A DNA stretch of 44,468 nucleotides from Pseudomonadota bacterium (GTDB taxonomy: Bacteria > Pseudomonadota > Alphaproteobacteria > Acetobacterales > Acetobacteraceae): the NCBI GenBank assembly GCA_021808545.1, contig JAKBBM010000012.1:1-44468 (forward strand). The letters run 5' to 3'. Shown here in pieces: positions 35,306-44,227 of the stretch. The notes under the pieces are model-generated. The model did no database searches. It worked only from the letters and a program-made list of their open reading frames with translations, and was not told the DNA's origin. A program made the translations under genes and the position numbers. How positions within the stretch are numbered: position 1 is the first letter of the stretch; each line of letters starts with the position of its first letter.

Positions 35306-35665
35306 ATGCGCTCTCTCCCACCCGTCGCCGCGCATGGCGGCATATTCACCGCCTTGTTTGGGATGGCGCTCTGCGCCGGGCTGGCGGGCTGTGCCGGGCA
35401 AAATGCGCGCCCCGCCGCCACGGGCATGAGCGCGAAATTTCAAAGCGGCACCGTGCTGGCCGTGCGGCCCGTACCCTTGCCCGCCGCGGCGCCCGCCGCC
35501 TTGCGGATCGAGGCTTTGCTCGGCCAGGTGTCCGCCCCGCCAAACGCGGCGCGCGAGGTGATCGTGCGCATGAAGGACGGCGCGATCCGCGATGTGGTGC
35601 AAACCGCGAACACACCCGTCCCCAAAGTGGGCGCGCCTTTTGCCCTCACCACCGCCACCCCCTGA
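35306..35665 (+). CDS. Small hypothetical lipoprotein
   Basis: A 119-aa protein with a lipoprotein signal: ALFGMALCAGLAGC with the lipid Cys near residue 29. The mature part is alanine/proline-rich and includes GTVLAVRPVPLP and VIVRMKDGAIRDVVQTAN, which looks like a short SlyB/Pcp-like barrel without its glycine zipper. Function unknown. It precedes the ABC exporter pair on the same strand and is divergent from the transglycosylase. It overlaps a spurious upstream extension of the exporter frame; the lipobox supports this frame as the real one. Confidence 0.7.
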   Translation: MRSLPPVAAHGGIFTALFGMALCAGLAGCAGQNARPAATGMSAKFQSGTVLAVRPVPLPAAAPAALRIEALLGQVSAPPNAAREVIVRMKDGAIRDVVQTANTPVPKVGAPFALTTATP

Positions 35666-35745
35666 GCGGATGGGTGCTTAAATTCCTCTTCATCTCGGAA
35701 AGCAGGCGGTTGATGCCCTGGTGGGGTTCCGCTATCGCCCAGAAC

Positions 35746-36642
35746 ATGAGCGTGACAGTTCCGCCCCCAGACCCGGCCAGCCCCGGCGCGCTACCCGCCA
35801 TTGGGACAACACGTCCGGTCATTATTGCCGCCAGCCATGGGTGGCGGGCCAAGCTCAACCACGCCGCGCGCGATCTGGGCGAAACCTTCCGCCTGTGGCC
35901 CCTGGTGTGGACGCTCAGCCTGTTCGACATCAGGCTGCGCTATCGCGGCTCGCTGCTTGGCCCGTTCTGGCTTACCCTCTCCACCGCCGTGATGATCGGG
36001 GCCATGGGCTTTCTGTATGCCCGGCTGTTCCATCAGAATGTCGGCGGTTATCTGCCGTTTCTCACCGTCTCGCTCATTCTGTGGAGCTTTATTAGCACCG
36101 TCACCTCCGAGGGCGCGACCTGCTTCACCCAATCCGAGAGCATGCTGCGTTCCATGCGCATGCCCCATTCCCTGCACGCCGCCCGGGTGGTGGTGCGCAA
36201 TCTTTTGGTGCTCGCGCATAATATCGTCGTCGTCGCCGCCGTGTTCATGATTTTCCATATCGTGCCCAGCCTCTCGGCCTTCAGCCTGGTGCCGGCCGCC
36301 CTGCTCTGGTGCATGGACGCCTTCGCGCTCAGCCTGCTGCTTGGTATTTTTGGCGCGCGCTTTCGCGACATCCCGCCCATCATCAACAGCGTCATGCAGA
36401 TCGCCTTTTACATCACGCCCATCATGTGGAACCCCGACATGCTGGCGCACCGGGGCTTGGCGCGGGTTCTGGTTGAGTTCAACCCGTTTTTTGGCATTAT
36501 GGAGATCATGCGCGGGCCGCTCTTGCACCAACCCATCGCCCCGTTCTCCTGGCTGTTGGCGGTCGGCTATTCGGCGCTGCTCTGCCTGTTTGCCGGTTTG
36601 GTCTTTATCCGCGCCCGTCCGCGCATTCCCTACTGGGTGTAA
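35746..36642 (+). CDS. Wzm-like polysaccharide ABC exporter permease
   Basis: A 298-aa membrane protein of the ABC-2 type. It has the cytoplasmic amphipathic entry IRLRYRGSLLGPFWLTLSTAVMIGAMG and about six membrane segments (TVSLILWSFISTV, LLVLAHNIVVVAAVFMIFHIV, LLLGIFGARFRDIPPIINSVMQIAFYITPIMW and the final YSALLCLFAGLVFI). The RDIPPII and FYITPIMW motifs are typical of O-antigen, teichoic acid and capsule exporters. Start ATG 35746 is chosen by family length; ATG 35713 would add 11 residues. It pairs with the ATPase 4 bases downstream to move a lipid-linked glycan across the inner membrane. No glycosyltransferases are adjacent. Confidence 0.88.
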   Translation: MSVTVPPPDPASPGALPAIGTTRPVIIAASHGWRAKLNHAARDLGETFRLWPLVWTLSLFDIRLRYRGSLLGPFWLTLSTAVMIGAMGFLYARLFHQNVGGYLPFLTVSLILWSFISTVTSEGATCFTQSESMLRSMRMPHSLHAARVVVRNLLVLAHNIVVVAAVFMIFHIVPSLSAFSLVPAALLWCMDAFALSLLLGIFGARFRDIPPIINSVMQIAFYITPIMWNPDMLAHRGLARVLVEFNPFFGIMEIMRGPLLHQPIAPFSWLLAVGYSALLCLFAGLVFIRARPRIPYWV

Positions 36643-36646
36643 GCGC

Positions 36647-37429
36647 ATGGCCCGCCTGACCGTTGAAGATCTCTGCGTCGCCTTTCCGCTTTATCATGGC
36701 GAGAGCCGCAGCCTGAAAAAAACCGTATTCGCCGCCGCCACCGGACGGCTGGGGCAGGACCAGAAACACCGTCTGGTGGTGGAGGCGCTGCGCCATGTCT
36801 CTTTCGATCTGCACTCGGGCGACCGGCTGGGGCTGATCGGCAGCAATGGCGCCGGAAAAACCACCTTATTGCGCGCCATGGCGGGCATTTACGAGCCGGT
36901 GCACGGGCAGATCACGCTGGAGGGGGCTGTCACCGCGCTGCTCGATCCCGGCCAGGGCATGAATCTGGAACTGACCGGCAACGAGAATATCCGCCTGCGC
37001 GGCCTGTTCAGCGGGTATAACGATGCCCAAATCCGCGCCCTGCAGCGTGATGTCGCGAGCTTTGCCTCGCTCGACCAGTTTCTCGACCTGCCGGTGCGCA
37101 CCTACAGCTCGGGCATGGTGGTGCGGCTGGGCTTCGCGCTCGCCACCGCCATCCACCCGCAAATCCTGCTCATGGATGAGTGGATCCTGGCCGGCGATGC
37201 CAGCTTTCTCGATAAGGCCCGCCACCGGCTGGAAACCATGGTGCGCGGAGCGGAGATTCTCGTTCTATCCTCGCATAATGCCGAGATATTGATGCAATGG
37301 TGCAACCGGGTGATCTGGATGGAGGATGGCCAGATCCGCGCCGATGGCACGCCCGACGAGGTGCTGGCCGCCTATCTGCCGGCCGATCAGTTCGCCCAGG
37401 CCAAGGCGGCCACACAGGCTGCCGCTTGA
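36647..37429 (+). CDS. Wzt-like polysaccharide ABC exporter ATPase
   Basis: A 260-aa ATPase. Walker A is GSNGAGKTTLLRAMAG near residue 64, the signature TYSSGMVVRLGFALAT, Walker B ILLMDEWILAGD, and a switch His in LSSHN. The FDLHSGDRLGLIGSNG context and the SGM signature are those of Wzt/RfbB/TagH-type exporters. It ends soon after the ATPase fold, so the C-terminal carbohydrate-binding domain of Wzt proteins that terminate O-antigen chains is absent. The transported glycan may therefore be capped differently. Start at 36647, 4 bases after the permease. Confidence 0.9.
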   Translation: MARLTVEDLCVAFPLYHGESRSLKKTVFAAATGRLGQDQKHRLVVEALRHVSFDLHSGDRLGLIGSNGAGKTTLLRAMAGIYEPVHGQITLEGAVTALLDPGQGMNLELTGNENIRLRGLFSGYNDAQIRALQRDVASFASLDQFLDLPVRTYSSGMVVRLGFALATAIHPQILLMDEWILAGDASFLDKARHRLETMVRGAEILVLSSHNAEILMQWCNRVIWMEDGQIRADGTPDEVLAAYLPADQFAQAKAATQAAA

Positions 37430-37492
37430 GCCTTGGCGAGGTACGGCCAGCTGCCTATATCCGTCCAAACCATTTCCCGTAAGGAGCGCCTC

Positions 37493-38491
<999 letters not shown>

Positions 38492-38500
38492 GCGCGACAC

Positions 38501-39364
38501 ATGGCGCAGATCGCCTATGTGAACGGGCGCTATCTGCCCCAGCGGACGGCCTGCGTGAATATAGAGGATCGCGGCTACCAATTTGGCGATGGCATTTATG
38601 AGGTGCTGTACTGCCACCAGGGCCGGCTGATCGACGAAGAGCTGCATCTGGCCCGGCTGACGCGCAGCCTGGGCGAGATTGGCCTGCCCCCCCCCAGGCC
38701 GCCCGCCGCACTACGCGCCATCATCGGCGAAGTGCTGCGGCGCAACCGGATCACGACCGGGCTGGTCTATATGCAGGTCACGCGCGGGGTGGCGCGGCGC
38801 GAACATGCGTTTCCCCGCCCTCGGCCCGCACCGTCTCTCGTTATCACCGCCCGGCGGCTCAAACCCCCGCCCAAGGATGTGCGGGATTGGGCGGCATCTT
38901 CCATCACCCATCCTGATGAACGCTGGGCGCGCTGCGATATCAAATCCACCAACCTTCTGCCCAACGTGCTGGCGCGCGAGGCCGCCCGCAAAGCCAATGC
39001 CTATGAGGCAATCCTGATCGACCAGGAAGGCTTCGTAACCGAGGGGGCGGCCAGCTCCGTCTGGATTGTGGATGCGGACGGGATTTTACGCACCCGCGCG
39101 CTGGACCGGCGCATCCTGCCCGGCTGCACCCGGGCCGCATTACTGACCGATCTTGAGACCCACAGCCTCACCGCGCGGGAAGGCCCCATAATCCTGGCCG
39201 ACCTGCGCGCCGCGCGCGAGATTTTCCTGACCAGCGCCACGTCTTTCATCAAGCCCATCATCCGGCTGGATGGCGCGCCGGTGGGGCTGGGCACGCCCGG
39301 GCCCATCGCCAGCTTTCTGTATGCGCGTTATCTTGAGCTCATGGCCGCGCCCGCACCGGGCTGA
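38501..39364 (+). CDS. dat: D-amino-acid aminotransferase (class IV)
   Basis: A 287-aa PLP enzyme of fold type IV. It has YVNGRYLPQRTACVNIEDRGYQFGDGIYEV at the start, LVYMQVTRGVARREHAFP, the PLP-binding Lys148 in CDIKSTNLLPNVLA, EGFVTEGAASSVWIVD and ATSFIKPIIRLDG. The RGYQFGDGIYEV and TRGVARREHAFP strings favour D-alanine aminotransferase over the branched-chain or aminodeoxychorismate enzymes. It would supply D-glutamate or D-alanine for the cell wall. It starts 9 bases after the aldo/keto reductase and so is probably co-transcribed. Confidence 0.87.
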   Translation: MAQIAYVNGRYLPQRTACVNIEDRGYQFGDGIYEVLYCHQGRLIDEELHLARLTRSLGEIGLPPPRPPAALRAIIGEVLRRNRITTGLVYMQVTRGVARREHAFPRPRPAPSLVITARRLKPPPKDVRDWAASSITHPDERWARCDIKSTNLLPNVLAREAARKANAYEAILIDQEGFVTEGAASSVWIVDADGILRTRALDRRILPGCTRAALLTDLETHSLTAREGPIILADLRAAREIFLTSATSFIKPIIRLDGAPVGLGTPGPIASFLYARYLELMAAPAPG

Positions 39365-39384
39365 CAGGCGCACGGACGGCCGCT

Positions 39385-39720
39385 TCAAATCATCCGCCCC
39401 TCGAAGGGCGGCAGATAATCCGGCGCGTCGAACTCGATTACCCACAAATCTGGATCGAAATTAATCTGCTTTCGTATATAAGCTGCGGCCGTTTCTTCAG
39501 GGACCGGTTCAGGCCCGGTGCCGCGCATCCAGGCCAGCTCGCCCGCCATGCCACGGAACTGGGTCAGCACCATGTCGCCCGAGCGGCCATGCAGCACCAC
39601 CAGCACGCCACCAGCATCCGCATCGCCCTTGCGCACAATAAGCCCGGGCTTGGCCGCCAGATCCCCCAGCCGCAATGCGGCCGAAACCCAAATTCCCGCC
39701 TTGATCCTCGCCTCACCCAT
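39385..39720 (-). CDS. DUF1491 family protein
   Basis: A 111-aa protein. IKAGIWVSAALRLGDL at the start, a GVLVVLHGRSGDMVLTQ middle and FDPDLWVIEFDAPDY at the end are the marks of DUF1491, a small alphaproteobacterial family without known function. It is convergent with dat and divergent from the binding-protein gene, with a 50-base spacer that must hold both starts. Confidence 0.8.
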   Translation of the reverse strand: MGEARIKAGIWVSAALRLGDLAAKPGLIVRKGDADAGGVLVVLHGRSGDMVLTQFRGMAGELAWMRGTGPEPVPEETAAAYIRKQINFDPDLWVIEFDAPDYLPPFEGRMI

Positions 39721-39770
39721 GCTAAGCCTCGAACTGATTGAAACATCCCGCCGCCAAGGATGGACAGACG

Positions 39771-40787
39771 ATGACGCGCACGACCTGGCTGGCCGCCCTG
39801 TTTTTGGCCTGCACCATCCTCATGCCCCGGGCAAGGGCGGCGCAACCAGCGCCCGACCATGTCACCTTCGGGCTGGATTGGCGGGCCGAGCCCGAATATG
39901 GCGGTTATTACCAGGCCCTGGCCACCGGCATTTACAAAAAATACGGGCTGGATGTGAAAATCGTCCAAGGCGGGCCGCAGGTGAATAACGCGCAGCGCCT
40001 GATTGGCGGACGGCTGACTTTCGACATCACCTCCAACGCCTTTCTCGCGCTGAATTTCGCGCAGGAACATATCCCCTTCGTCGCCATCGCCGCCGGGTTC
40101 CAGAAAGATCCCGACGCGCTGATCGCCCATCCCGGCCAGGGGGATGACAGTTTCGCCGCCCTCAAGGGCAAGCCCATCGCGGTCAGCACCGATACGCGCG
40201 CGAGCTGGTGGCTCTTCCTGAAATCCAAATATGGCTATTCAGACCGTCAGCTCCGCCCTTACGATTACAGCCTCGCCCCCTTCTTCCTGAACCCGCATTT
40301 GGTTCAGGAAGCCTATGTTACGGATGAGCCGTATCTGATCAAGCAAAAGACCGGGAAAATGCCCGTGGTGCTGATGCTCGCCGATGCCGGGTTTGATGGC
40401 TATGCCAGCCTGATCGCGACCAGCCGCAAGCTCATCCGCACCAATCCAGACCTCGTGCGCCGGTTTATCGAGGCTTCAACCGAAGGTTGGTATTCCTATC
40501 TTTACGGCAACCCCGCCCCGGCCTTCGCCGCGATTCTGAAGGCCAATCCCGAGATGACACCCGGGCTGCTGCATTATGGCTATGAGCAGCTCAAGGTGCG
40601 CGGCATCGTCGATTCGGGTGATACCAAAACGCTCGGCATCTACGCGATGACCAATGCGCGCTGGGCCGGATTTTTCTACCAGATGGTCAAGGCCGGGCTG
40701 TACCCGCCCACCATGGATTACAAAGCAGGCTATACGCTGCAATTCGTCGATCATGGGTTTGGCCTGCCGAAGACGAAATCGAAATAA
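39771..40787 (+). CDS. NMT1/THI5-type ABC substrate-binding protein
   Basis: A 338-aa periplasmic binding protein. The N-terminus is a Sec signal (TWLAALFLACTILMPRARAA). The mature start VTFGLDWRAEPEYGGYYQALATGIYKKYGLDVKIVQGG fits the THI5/NMT1 superfamily, which includes pyrimidine (ThiY), taurine and nitrate binders. FDITSNAFLALNFAQ and ALKGKPIAVSTDT follow. ThiY-like uptake of a thiamine precursor is plausible, but no TPP riboswitch fits in the 50 bases upstream. ATG 39771 has AAGGA ten bases before it. The ATPase gene starts at its last base. Confidence 0.85.
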   Translation: MTRTTWLAALFLACTILMPRARAAQPAPDHVTFGLDWRAEPEYGGYYQALATGIYKKYGLDVKIVQGGPQVNNAQRLIGGRLTFDITSNAFLALNFAQEHIPFVAIAAGFQKDPDALIAHPGQGDDSFAALKGKPIAVSTDTRASWWLFLKSKYGYSDRQLRPYDYSLAPFFLNPHLVQEAYVTDEPYLIKQKTGKMPVVLMLADAGFDGYASLIATSRKLIRTNPDLVRRFIEASTEGWYSYLYGNPAPAFAAILKANPEMTPGLLHYGYEQLKVRGIVDSGDTKTLGIYAMTNARWAGFFYQMVKAGLYPPTMDYKAGYTLQFVDHGFGLPKTKSK

Positions 40788-41527
40788 TGTTCTCCCTGCG
40801 CGCAATTTCCAAACGGTTCGGCAATGACACCCTGGCGCTGGACGGCATTAACGCCGATATCGCGCCCGGCGAATTCGTGGCCCTGCTCGGCCCCTCGGGC
40901 TGTGGCAAATCCACGCTGCTGCGGCTGCTCGCCGGGCTGGAGGCGCCAAGCTCGGGCAAGATCGCCTGGGAACAGGCAACCAAGCCCGCCCCTGGCGCGA
41001 TTGGCTATGTGTTTCAGGATGCCACCCTCCTGCCCTGGGCGGATGCGCTGCATAATGTGTTCCTGCCGCTGCGCCTGCGCGGCCTGTCCTTCGCGCAAGC
41101 GCGCCCGCTTATCGAAGCGGCCTTGGCGCAAGTGGGGCTGGCCGATTTTGCCACCCAGCGCCCGGCCGCCCTTTCAGGGGGCATGCGCATGCGCGTCTCC
41201 ATTGCCCGCGCGCTGGTCTCGGACCCTCTTTTGCTGCTGATGGACGAGCCCTTTGCCGCCCTTGATGAATTCACCCGCCATAAATTGCAGGATGATCTGC
41301 ACGCGCTCTGGCGCCAGCGGGGCAATACCATCATCTTCGTCACCCATTCCATTTACGAGGCCGCTTATCTCGCCAACCGCGTGCTGGTGATGACCCCGCA
41401 CCCAGGGCGCATTGCGGCCGATCTGCGCGCCGCCATCCCCGAAGGCCCCGCACGGCGCCAAAGCCCCGCTTATCTCGATTTTGTCGGCGAGATCACCCAA
41501 ACCCTGCGCCGGATCATGCCCGCATGA
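40787..41527 (+). CDS. ABC importer ATPase (SsuB/TauB/ThiZ type)
   Basis: A 246-aa ATPase. Walker A GPSGCGKSTLLRLLAG near residue 37, a VFQDATLLPWADALHNV Q-loop, signature ALSGGMRMRVSIARAL, Walker B LLLMDEPFAALDE and the switch VTHSIYEAAYLANRV. The VFQ-x-x-x-LLPW motif is shared with the nitrate/sulfonate/taurine/pyrimidine group. Its start overlaps the binding-protein stop by one base, and its stop overlaps the permease by 4 bases. It powers uptake through the next gene's product. Confidence 0.92.
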   Translation: MFSLRAISKRFGNDTLALDGINADIAPGEFVALLGPSGCGKSTLLRLLAGLEAPSSGKIAWEQATKPAPGAIGYVFQDATLLPWADALHNVFLPLRLRGLSFAQARPLIEAALAQVGLADFATQRPAALSGGMRMRVSIARALVSDPLLLLMDEPFAALDEFTRHKLQDDLHALWRQRGNTIIFVTHSIYEAAYLANRVLVMTPHPGRIAADLRAAIPEGPARRQSPAYLDFVGEITQTLRRIMPA

Positions 41528-42288
41528 GCCAAACGCTCGAACGCCTTGCCCCTTTCATCTTTGGCGTGCTCAGCCTGGGGCTGTGGCAAGGGCTGATTTG
41601 GGGGCTGCATGTGCCACCTTATGTGCTGCCCGGGCCCATTGCCATTCTGCGCGCCTATATCGCGCATTGCGCCTCATTGAATCTGGCCTTGCTCTCCACC
41701 CTGGCGGTGACGATGACAGCCCTGCTCTGCGCCACCCTGCTTGGCGTGGCGCTGGCCGTGGCCATGGCCGCCAGCCGGTTGTTTCGCGCCGCCATCCAGC
41801 CCTGGGCAGTCAGCTTGCAGGTCACACCCATTGTCGCCATCGCGCCGCTGATCATCATATGGGTCAACCAGCCCTTCATCGCGCTGGTGGTGTGCGCCAT
41901 CATCGTGGCGTTCTTTCCCATTCTCTCCAACACCGCCGCTGGGCTGGCCGCCACCCCGCCCGAATTGCAGGATCTGTTCCGCCTGAACGGCGCCACACGC
42001 TGGCAAACCCTCTTTTGGCTCAGCCTGCCGGCGGCCTTGCCCAATTTCCTCACGGGCTTGCGCATTTCCGGCACACTGGCGCTGGTGGGCGCGGTGGTGG
42101 CGGAATTCGTGGCTGGCTCCGGCGGGTTTGCCTCTGGCCTCGCCTACCGCATCATCGAGGCCGGCTACCGGCTGGAAATTCCACGCATGTTTGCTGCCCT
42201 CGGGCTGCTAGGGCTGAGCGGCATCGTGATTTACGCGGCCCTCGGGCTGCTGGAGCGCGCCGTGCTGCGCCAGCGGCGGGGCGCTTGA
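41524..42288 (+). CDS. ABC importer permease (SsuC/TauC/ThiX type)
   Basis: A 254-aa inner-membrane protein with about six segments, including LNLALLSTLAVTMTALLCATLLGVALAVAMA and ALVVCAIIVAFFPILSNTAAGL. The cytoplasmic EAA-like loop, LFRLNGATRWQTLFWLSLPAALPNFLTGLRIS, docks on the ATPase. It completes a three-gene importer with the two preceding genes. Substrate inferred only as a pyrimidine, sulfonate or similar small molecule. Confidence 0.92.
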   Translation: MSQTLERLAPFIFGVLSLGLWQGLIWGLHVPPYVLPGPIAILRAYIAHCASLNLALLSTLAVTMTALLCATLLGVALAVAMAASRLFRAAIQPWAVSLQVTPIVAIAPLIIIWVNQPFIALVVCAIIVAFFPILSNTAAGLAATPPELQDLFRLNGATRWQTLFWLSLPAALPNFLTGLRISGTLALVGAVVAEFVAGSGGFASGLAYRIIEAGYRLEIPRMFAALGLLGLSGIVIYAALGLLERAVLRQRRGA

Positions 42289-42335
42289 ATTTTATCCACC
42301 ACTCTGCGAAATCTGCGCCGCCAACGGAGACGAAT

Positions 42336-42542
42336 ATGACCACCCAGCCCTCAAAAAAACTCAGCAAAGGCCAGCTTGCGTACGAGCAGGAGCGCGCCCG
42401 CAAGGCGGGCAAATCGCTGGAGGATTGGTTGGACTCCAAGGCCCGCGCCGCGGCCGAGGAAGCACGCAAGGCAGAACCCAAAAAGGTGAAGAAGCCCGGT
42501 CTGCTCAGCCGCCTGATCGAGCGCGCGCACAAGCCCCTCTGA
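42336..42542 (+). CDS. Small basic protein (68 aa)
   Basis: A 68-aa protein, highly charged, predicted as one long helix rich in Lys, Arg and Glu (YEQERARKAGKSLEDWLDSKARAAAEEARKAEPKK) and ending KKPGLLSRLIERAHKPL. GGAG lies six bases before the ATG, so translation is likely. No family recognised. It lies 47 bases after the permease and may share its transcript. It resembles short, alanine/lysine-rich proteins that bind nucleic acid, but that is only a guess. Confidence 0.65.
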   Translation: MTTQPSKKLSKGQLAYEQERARKAGKSLEDWLDSKARAAAEEARKAEPKKVKKPGLLSRLIERAHKPL

Positions 42543-42599
42543 AAATTTTTCTTGAATTATAAAAATTTTCTGGGTCGCCTTTTTTACAAAAAAGGCGAC
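42541..42599. repeat. Two-part palindromic element, copy B
   Basis: Part one is aaaattttt (42542-42550) facing aaaaatttt (42561-42569). After ctggg comes part two, a perfect 12-bp stem gtcgcctttttt/aaaaaaggcgac (42574-42585 and 42588-42599). The layout matches the element at 27412-27464. It starts at the stop codon of the small basic protein gene and can terminate in either direction. Confidence 0.6.
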
Positions 42600-42606
42600 T
42601 TCCCCG

Positions 42607-42632
42607 TGGGGCGTTTTTGTAAAAAGTCCCCA
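42607..42632. repeat. Palindrome related to that at 17090
   Basis: tggggcgttttt faces aaaaagtcccca around gt, with a two-base internal mismatch. It lies between copy B and the zur stop codon (42656). Confidence 0.45.
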
Positions 42633-42655
42633 CACCCCCAAAACTTCCATAAATT

Positions 42656-43114
42656 TCAGCCCTGCCCCGCGCAGGCGGCGCACAAACCATCCAGTTCGAT
42701 AATCGCGCGCCCAGGTAAAAACCCCTTGGCGCGCGCGGCGCTGGCCAGGGCGGCTGTCACCACATGATCATCAATCTCGGTTACCACGCCACAGTTTTTG
42801 CAAATCAGGAATTGCGCGTCGGCATGGGCATGCTCAGCCTCGGCGCACGGGATAAAGGCATTGAGCCGCTCAATCCGGTGGATCAGCCTGTTCTCGATCA
42901 GAAAATCCAACGCCCGGTAGATGGTGGGCGGCACCGCACTCTTGCGGATGGCTTTGAGCTGGTCGAGCAGCTGATAGGCCGTGACAGGAGATGACGCCCG
43001 CCAGATCAAATCCAGCACATCGCGCCGGAGGGGGGTCAACTGCGCGCCGCGCCGCGCGCATTGCGCCGCGGCCTGGGCAAGCTGTGCTTCAATATCGCGG
43101 TGGGGCGCGGCCAT
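42656..43114 (-). CDS. zur: Fur-family regulator, probably Zur
   Basis: A 152-aa metalloregulator. The winged helix includes LTPLRRDVLDLIWRASSPVTAYQLLDQL and the recognition region PPTIYRALDFLIENRLIHRIE. Metal sites are seen in HAHADAQFLICKNCGVV (His cluster plus CxxC) and in LCAAC near the end. The second CxxC and the FLICKNCG string favour the zinc-sensing Zur over Fur. With zinc bound it should repress zinc-uptake genes; no znu genes are in the window. Confidence 0.85.
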   Translation of the reverse strand: MAAPHRDIEAQLAQAAAQCARRGAQLTPLRRDVLDLIWRASSPVTAYQLLDQLKAIRKSAVPPTIYRALDFLIENRLIHRIERLNAFIPCAEAEHAHADAQFLICKNCGVVTEIDDHVVTAALASAARAKGFLPGRAIIELDGLCAACAGQG

Positions 43115-43143
43115 GGGGCAAGCTTAGCCCATAGGCCAGCAAC

Positions 43144-43173
43144 AAAAAACCCGCCCGCATTGCTGCGGACGGG
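43144..43173 (-). terminator. Rho-independent terminator of prpB
   Basis: Read on the minus strand: a 10-bp stem (43164-43173 with 43150-43159, one G-T) and a 4-base loop, followed by a run of six T residues (43144-43149). It is 24 bases beyond the prpB stop codon. Confidence 0.88.
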
Positions 43174-43196
43174 CAAGAGGGCAGAACCTCTGAATT

Positions 43197-44111
43197 TCAG
43201 GCCACCGGCTCGGGCACGATGGTCTTGACGATGGTGGAATCCAGCGCCTCGAACCCGGCATAATCGATGGTGGCGTACAGATCCTTGCGCGTCAGCATCT
43301 GGTCCACGCAATTCTGCGCCCCACCATCGCGGGCAATGGCCTGGAACAGTTTTTCCTGCGCCAAGGCCGCCACGCGCAGCGAGGTCACCGGCCAGATCAT
43401 CATCTTATAGCCGAAATCCTCGAATTGCTGCTTGGTGTAGAAGGGGGTTTTGCCAAACTCGGTCATGTTGGCGAGCAGCGGCACGCCCGGCATGCGCTTG
43501 GCGAATTCGCGGAACATGTCTTCCGTGTTCAGCGCCTCGGGGAAGATCGCATCGGCCCCGGCTTCCATGTACAGCTTGGCGCGGGCCACGGCGCCATCCA
43601 TCCCTTCGGAGGCGGCGGCATCGGTGCGGGCGATGATATAGAGATGCCGGCGGGCATGGCGCGCGGCGGCGACCTTGGCCGCCATATCCTGCGGGCTCGC
43701 CAGCTTTTTATCGTTCAGATGGCCGCATTTCTTGGGCAAAATCTGATCTTCCAGATGCACGGCGGCGGCCCCGGCATCCTCAAAGGTGCGGACCATATGC
43801 ATCACGTTCAACGCTTCGCCATAACCGGTATCGCCATCCACCAGCACCGGCAGGCCAGAGGCGCGGGTGACCTGGCGGATGAAGAAGGCAACCTCGTCCA
43901 CCGTGATGATGCCAAGATCGGGCAGCCCCATCGAGGCGGTCATCGCCGCACCTGAGAGATAGCACGCCTCGAACCCGGCGGCCTTGGCCTGTTGCGAGGC
44001 CAGGCCATTATGCGTGCCGGGGATGCCCAGAATACCCGGCTTGGCCAGCAGCGCACGGAAGCGCTCGCCCGCCGGGATGTTGGAATAGGAGGCCGCACTT
44101 AAATACGTCAT
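43197..44111 (-). CDS. prpB: Methylisocitrate lyase
   Basis: A 304-aa lyase of the PEP mutase/isocitrate lyase superfamily. It splits 2-methylisocitrate to pyruvate and succinate, the last step of the methylcitrate cycle for propionate. Seen: GTHNGLASQQAKAAGFEACYLSGAAM, VDGDTGYGEALNV, the metal loop HLEDQILPKKCGH with Cys129, and RTDAAASEGMDGAV. The KKCGH motif and length support PrpB over isocitrate lyase. The upstream gene on the same strand is a (methyl)citrate synthase, as in prp operons. Confidence 0.92.
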   Translation of the reverse strand: MTYLSAASYSNIPAGERFRALLAKPGILGIPGTHNGLASQQAKAAGFEACYLSGAAMTASMGLPDLGIITVDEVAFFIRQVTRASGLPVLVDGDTGYGEALNVMHMVRTFEDAGAAAVHLEDQILPKKCGHLNDKKLASPQDMAAKVAAARHARRHLYIIARTDAAASEGMDGAVARAKLYMEAGADAIFPEALNTEDMFREFAKRMPGVPLLANMTEFGKTPFYTKQQFEDFGYKMMIWPVTSLRVAALAQEKLFQAIARDGGAQNCVDQMLTRKDLYATIDYAGFEALDSTIVKTIVPEPVA

Positions 44112-44130
44112 GGGAGAAACTCCTGCGAAC

Positions 44131-44154
44131 GGGCCTGCATCTGCGGGCAGGCCC
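44131..44154 (-). other. Intercistronic hairpin between prpC and prpB
   Basis: Perfect 8-bp stem gggcctgc/gcaggccc (44131-44138 and 44147-44154) with an 8-base loop, 20 bases before the prpB start codon. No T run follows, so it may be an RNA-processing or stability element rather than a terminator. Confidence 0.45.
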
Positions 44155-44227
44155 TCATTTTATGGTCCGGCCATGAATCTCGGCACTGCCGCCCATGGCC
44201 CGTCTATTTGGCCGCAATAACGGCCGC

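Noticed and set aside
35290-35745. N-terminal extension of the Wzm permease
   Set aside because: The translation is arginine-rich with no family likeness and overlaps a lipoprotein with a proper signal sequence in another frame.
43115-43143. Zur operator upstream of zur
   Set aside because: No clear palindrome matching a Zur box is visible in the short spacer.
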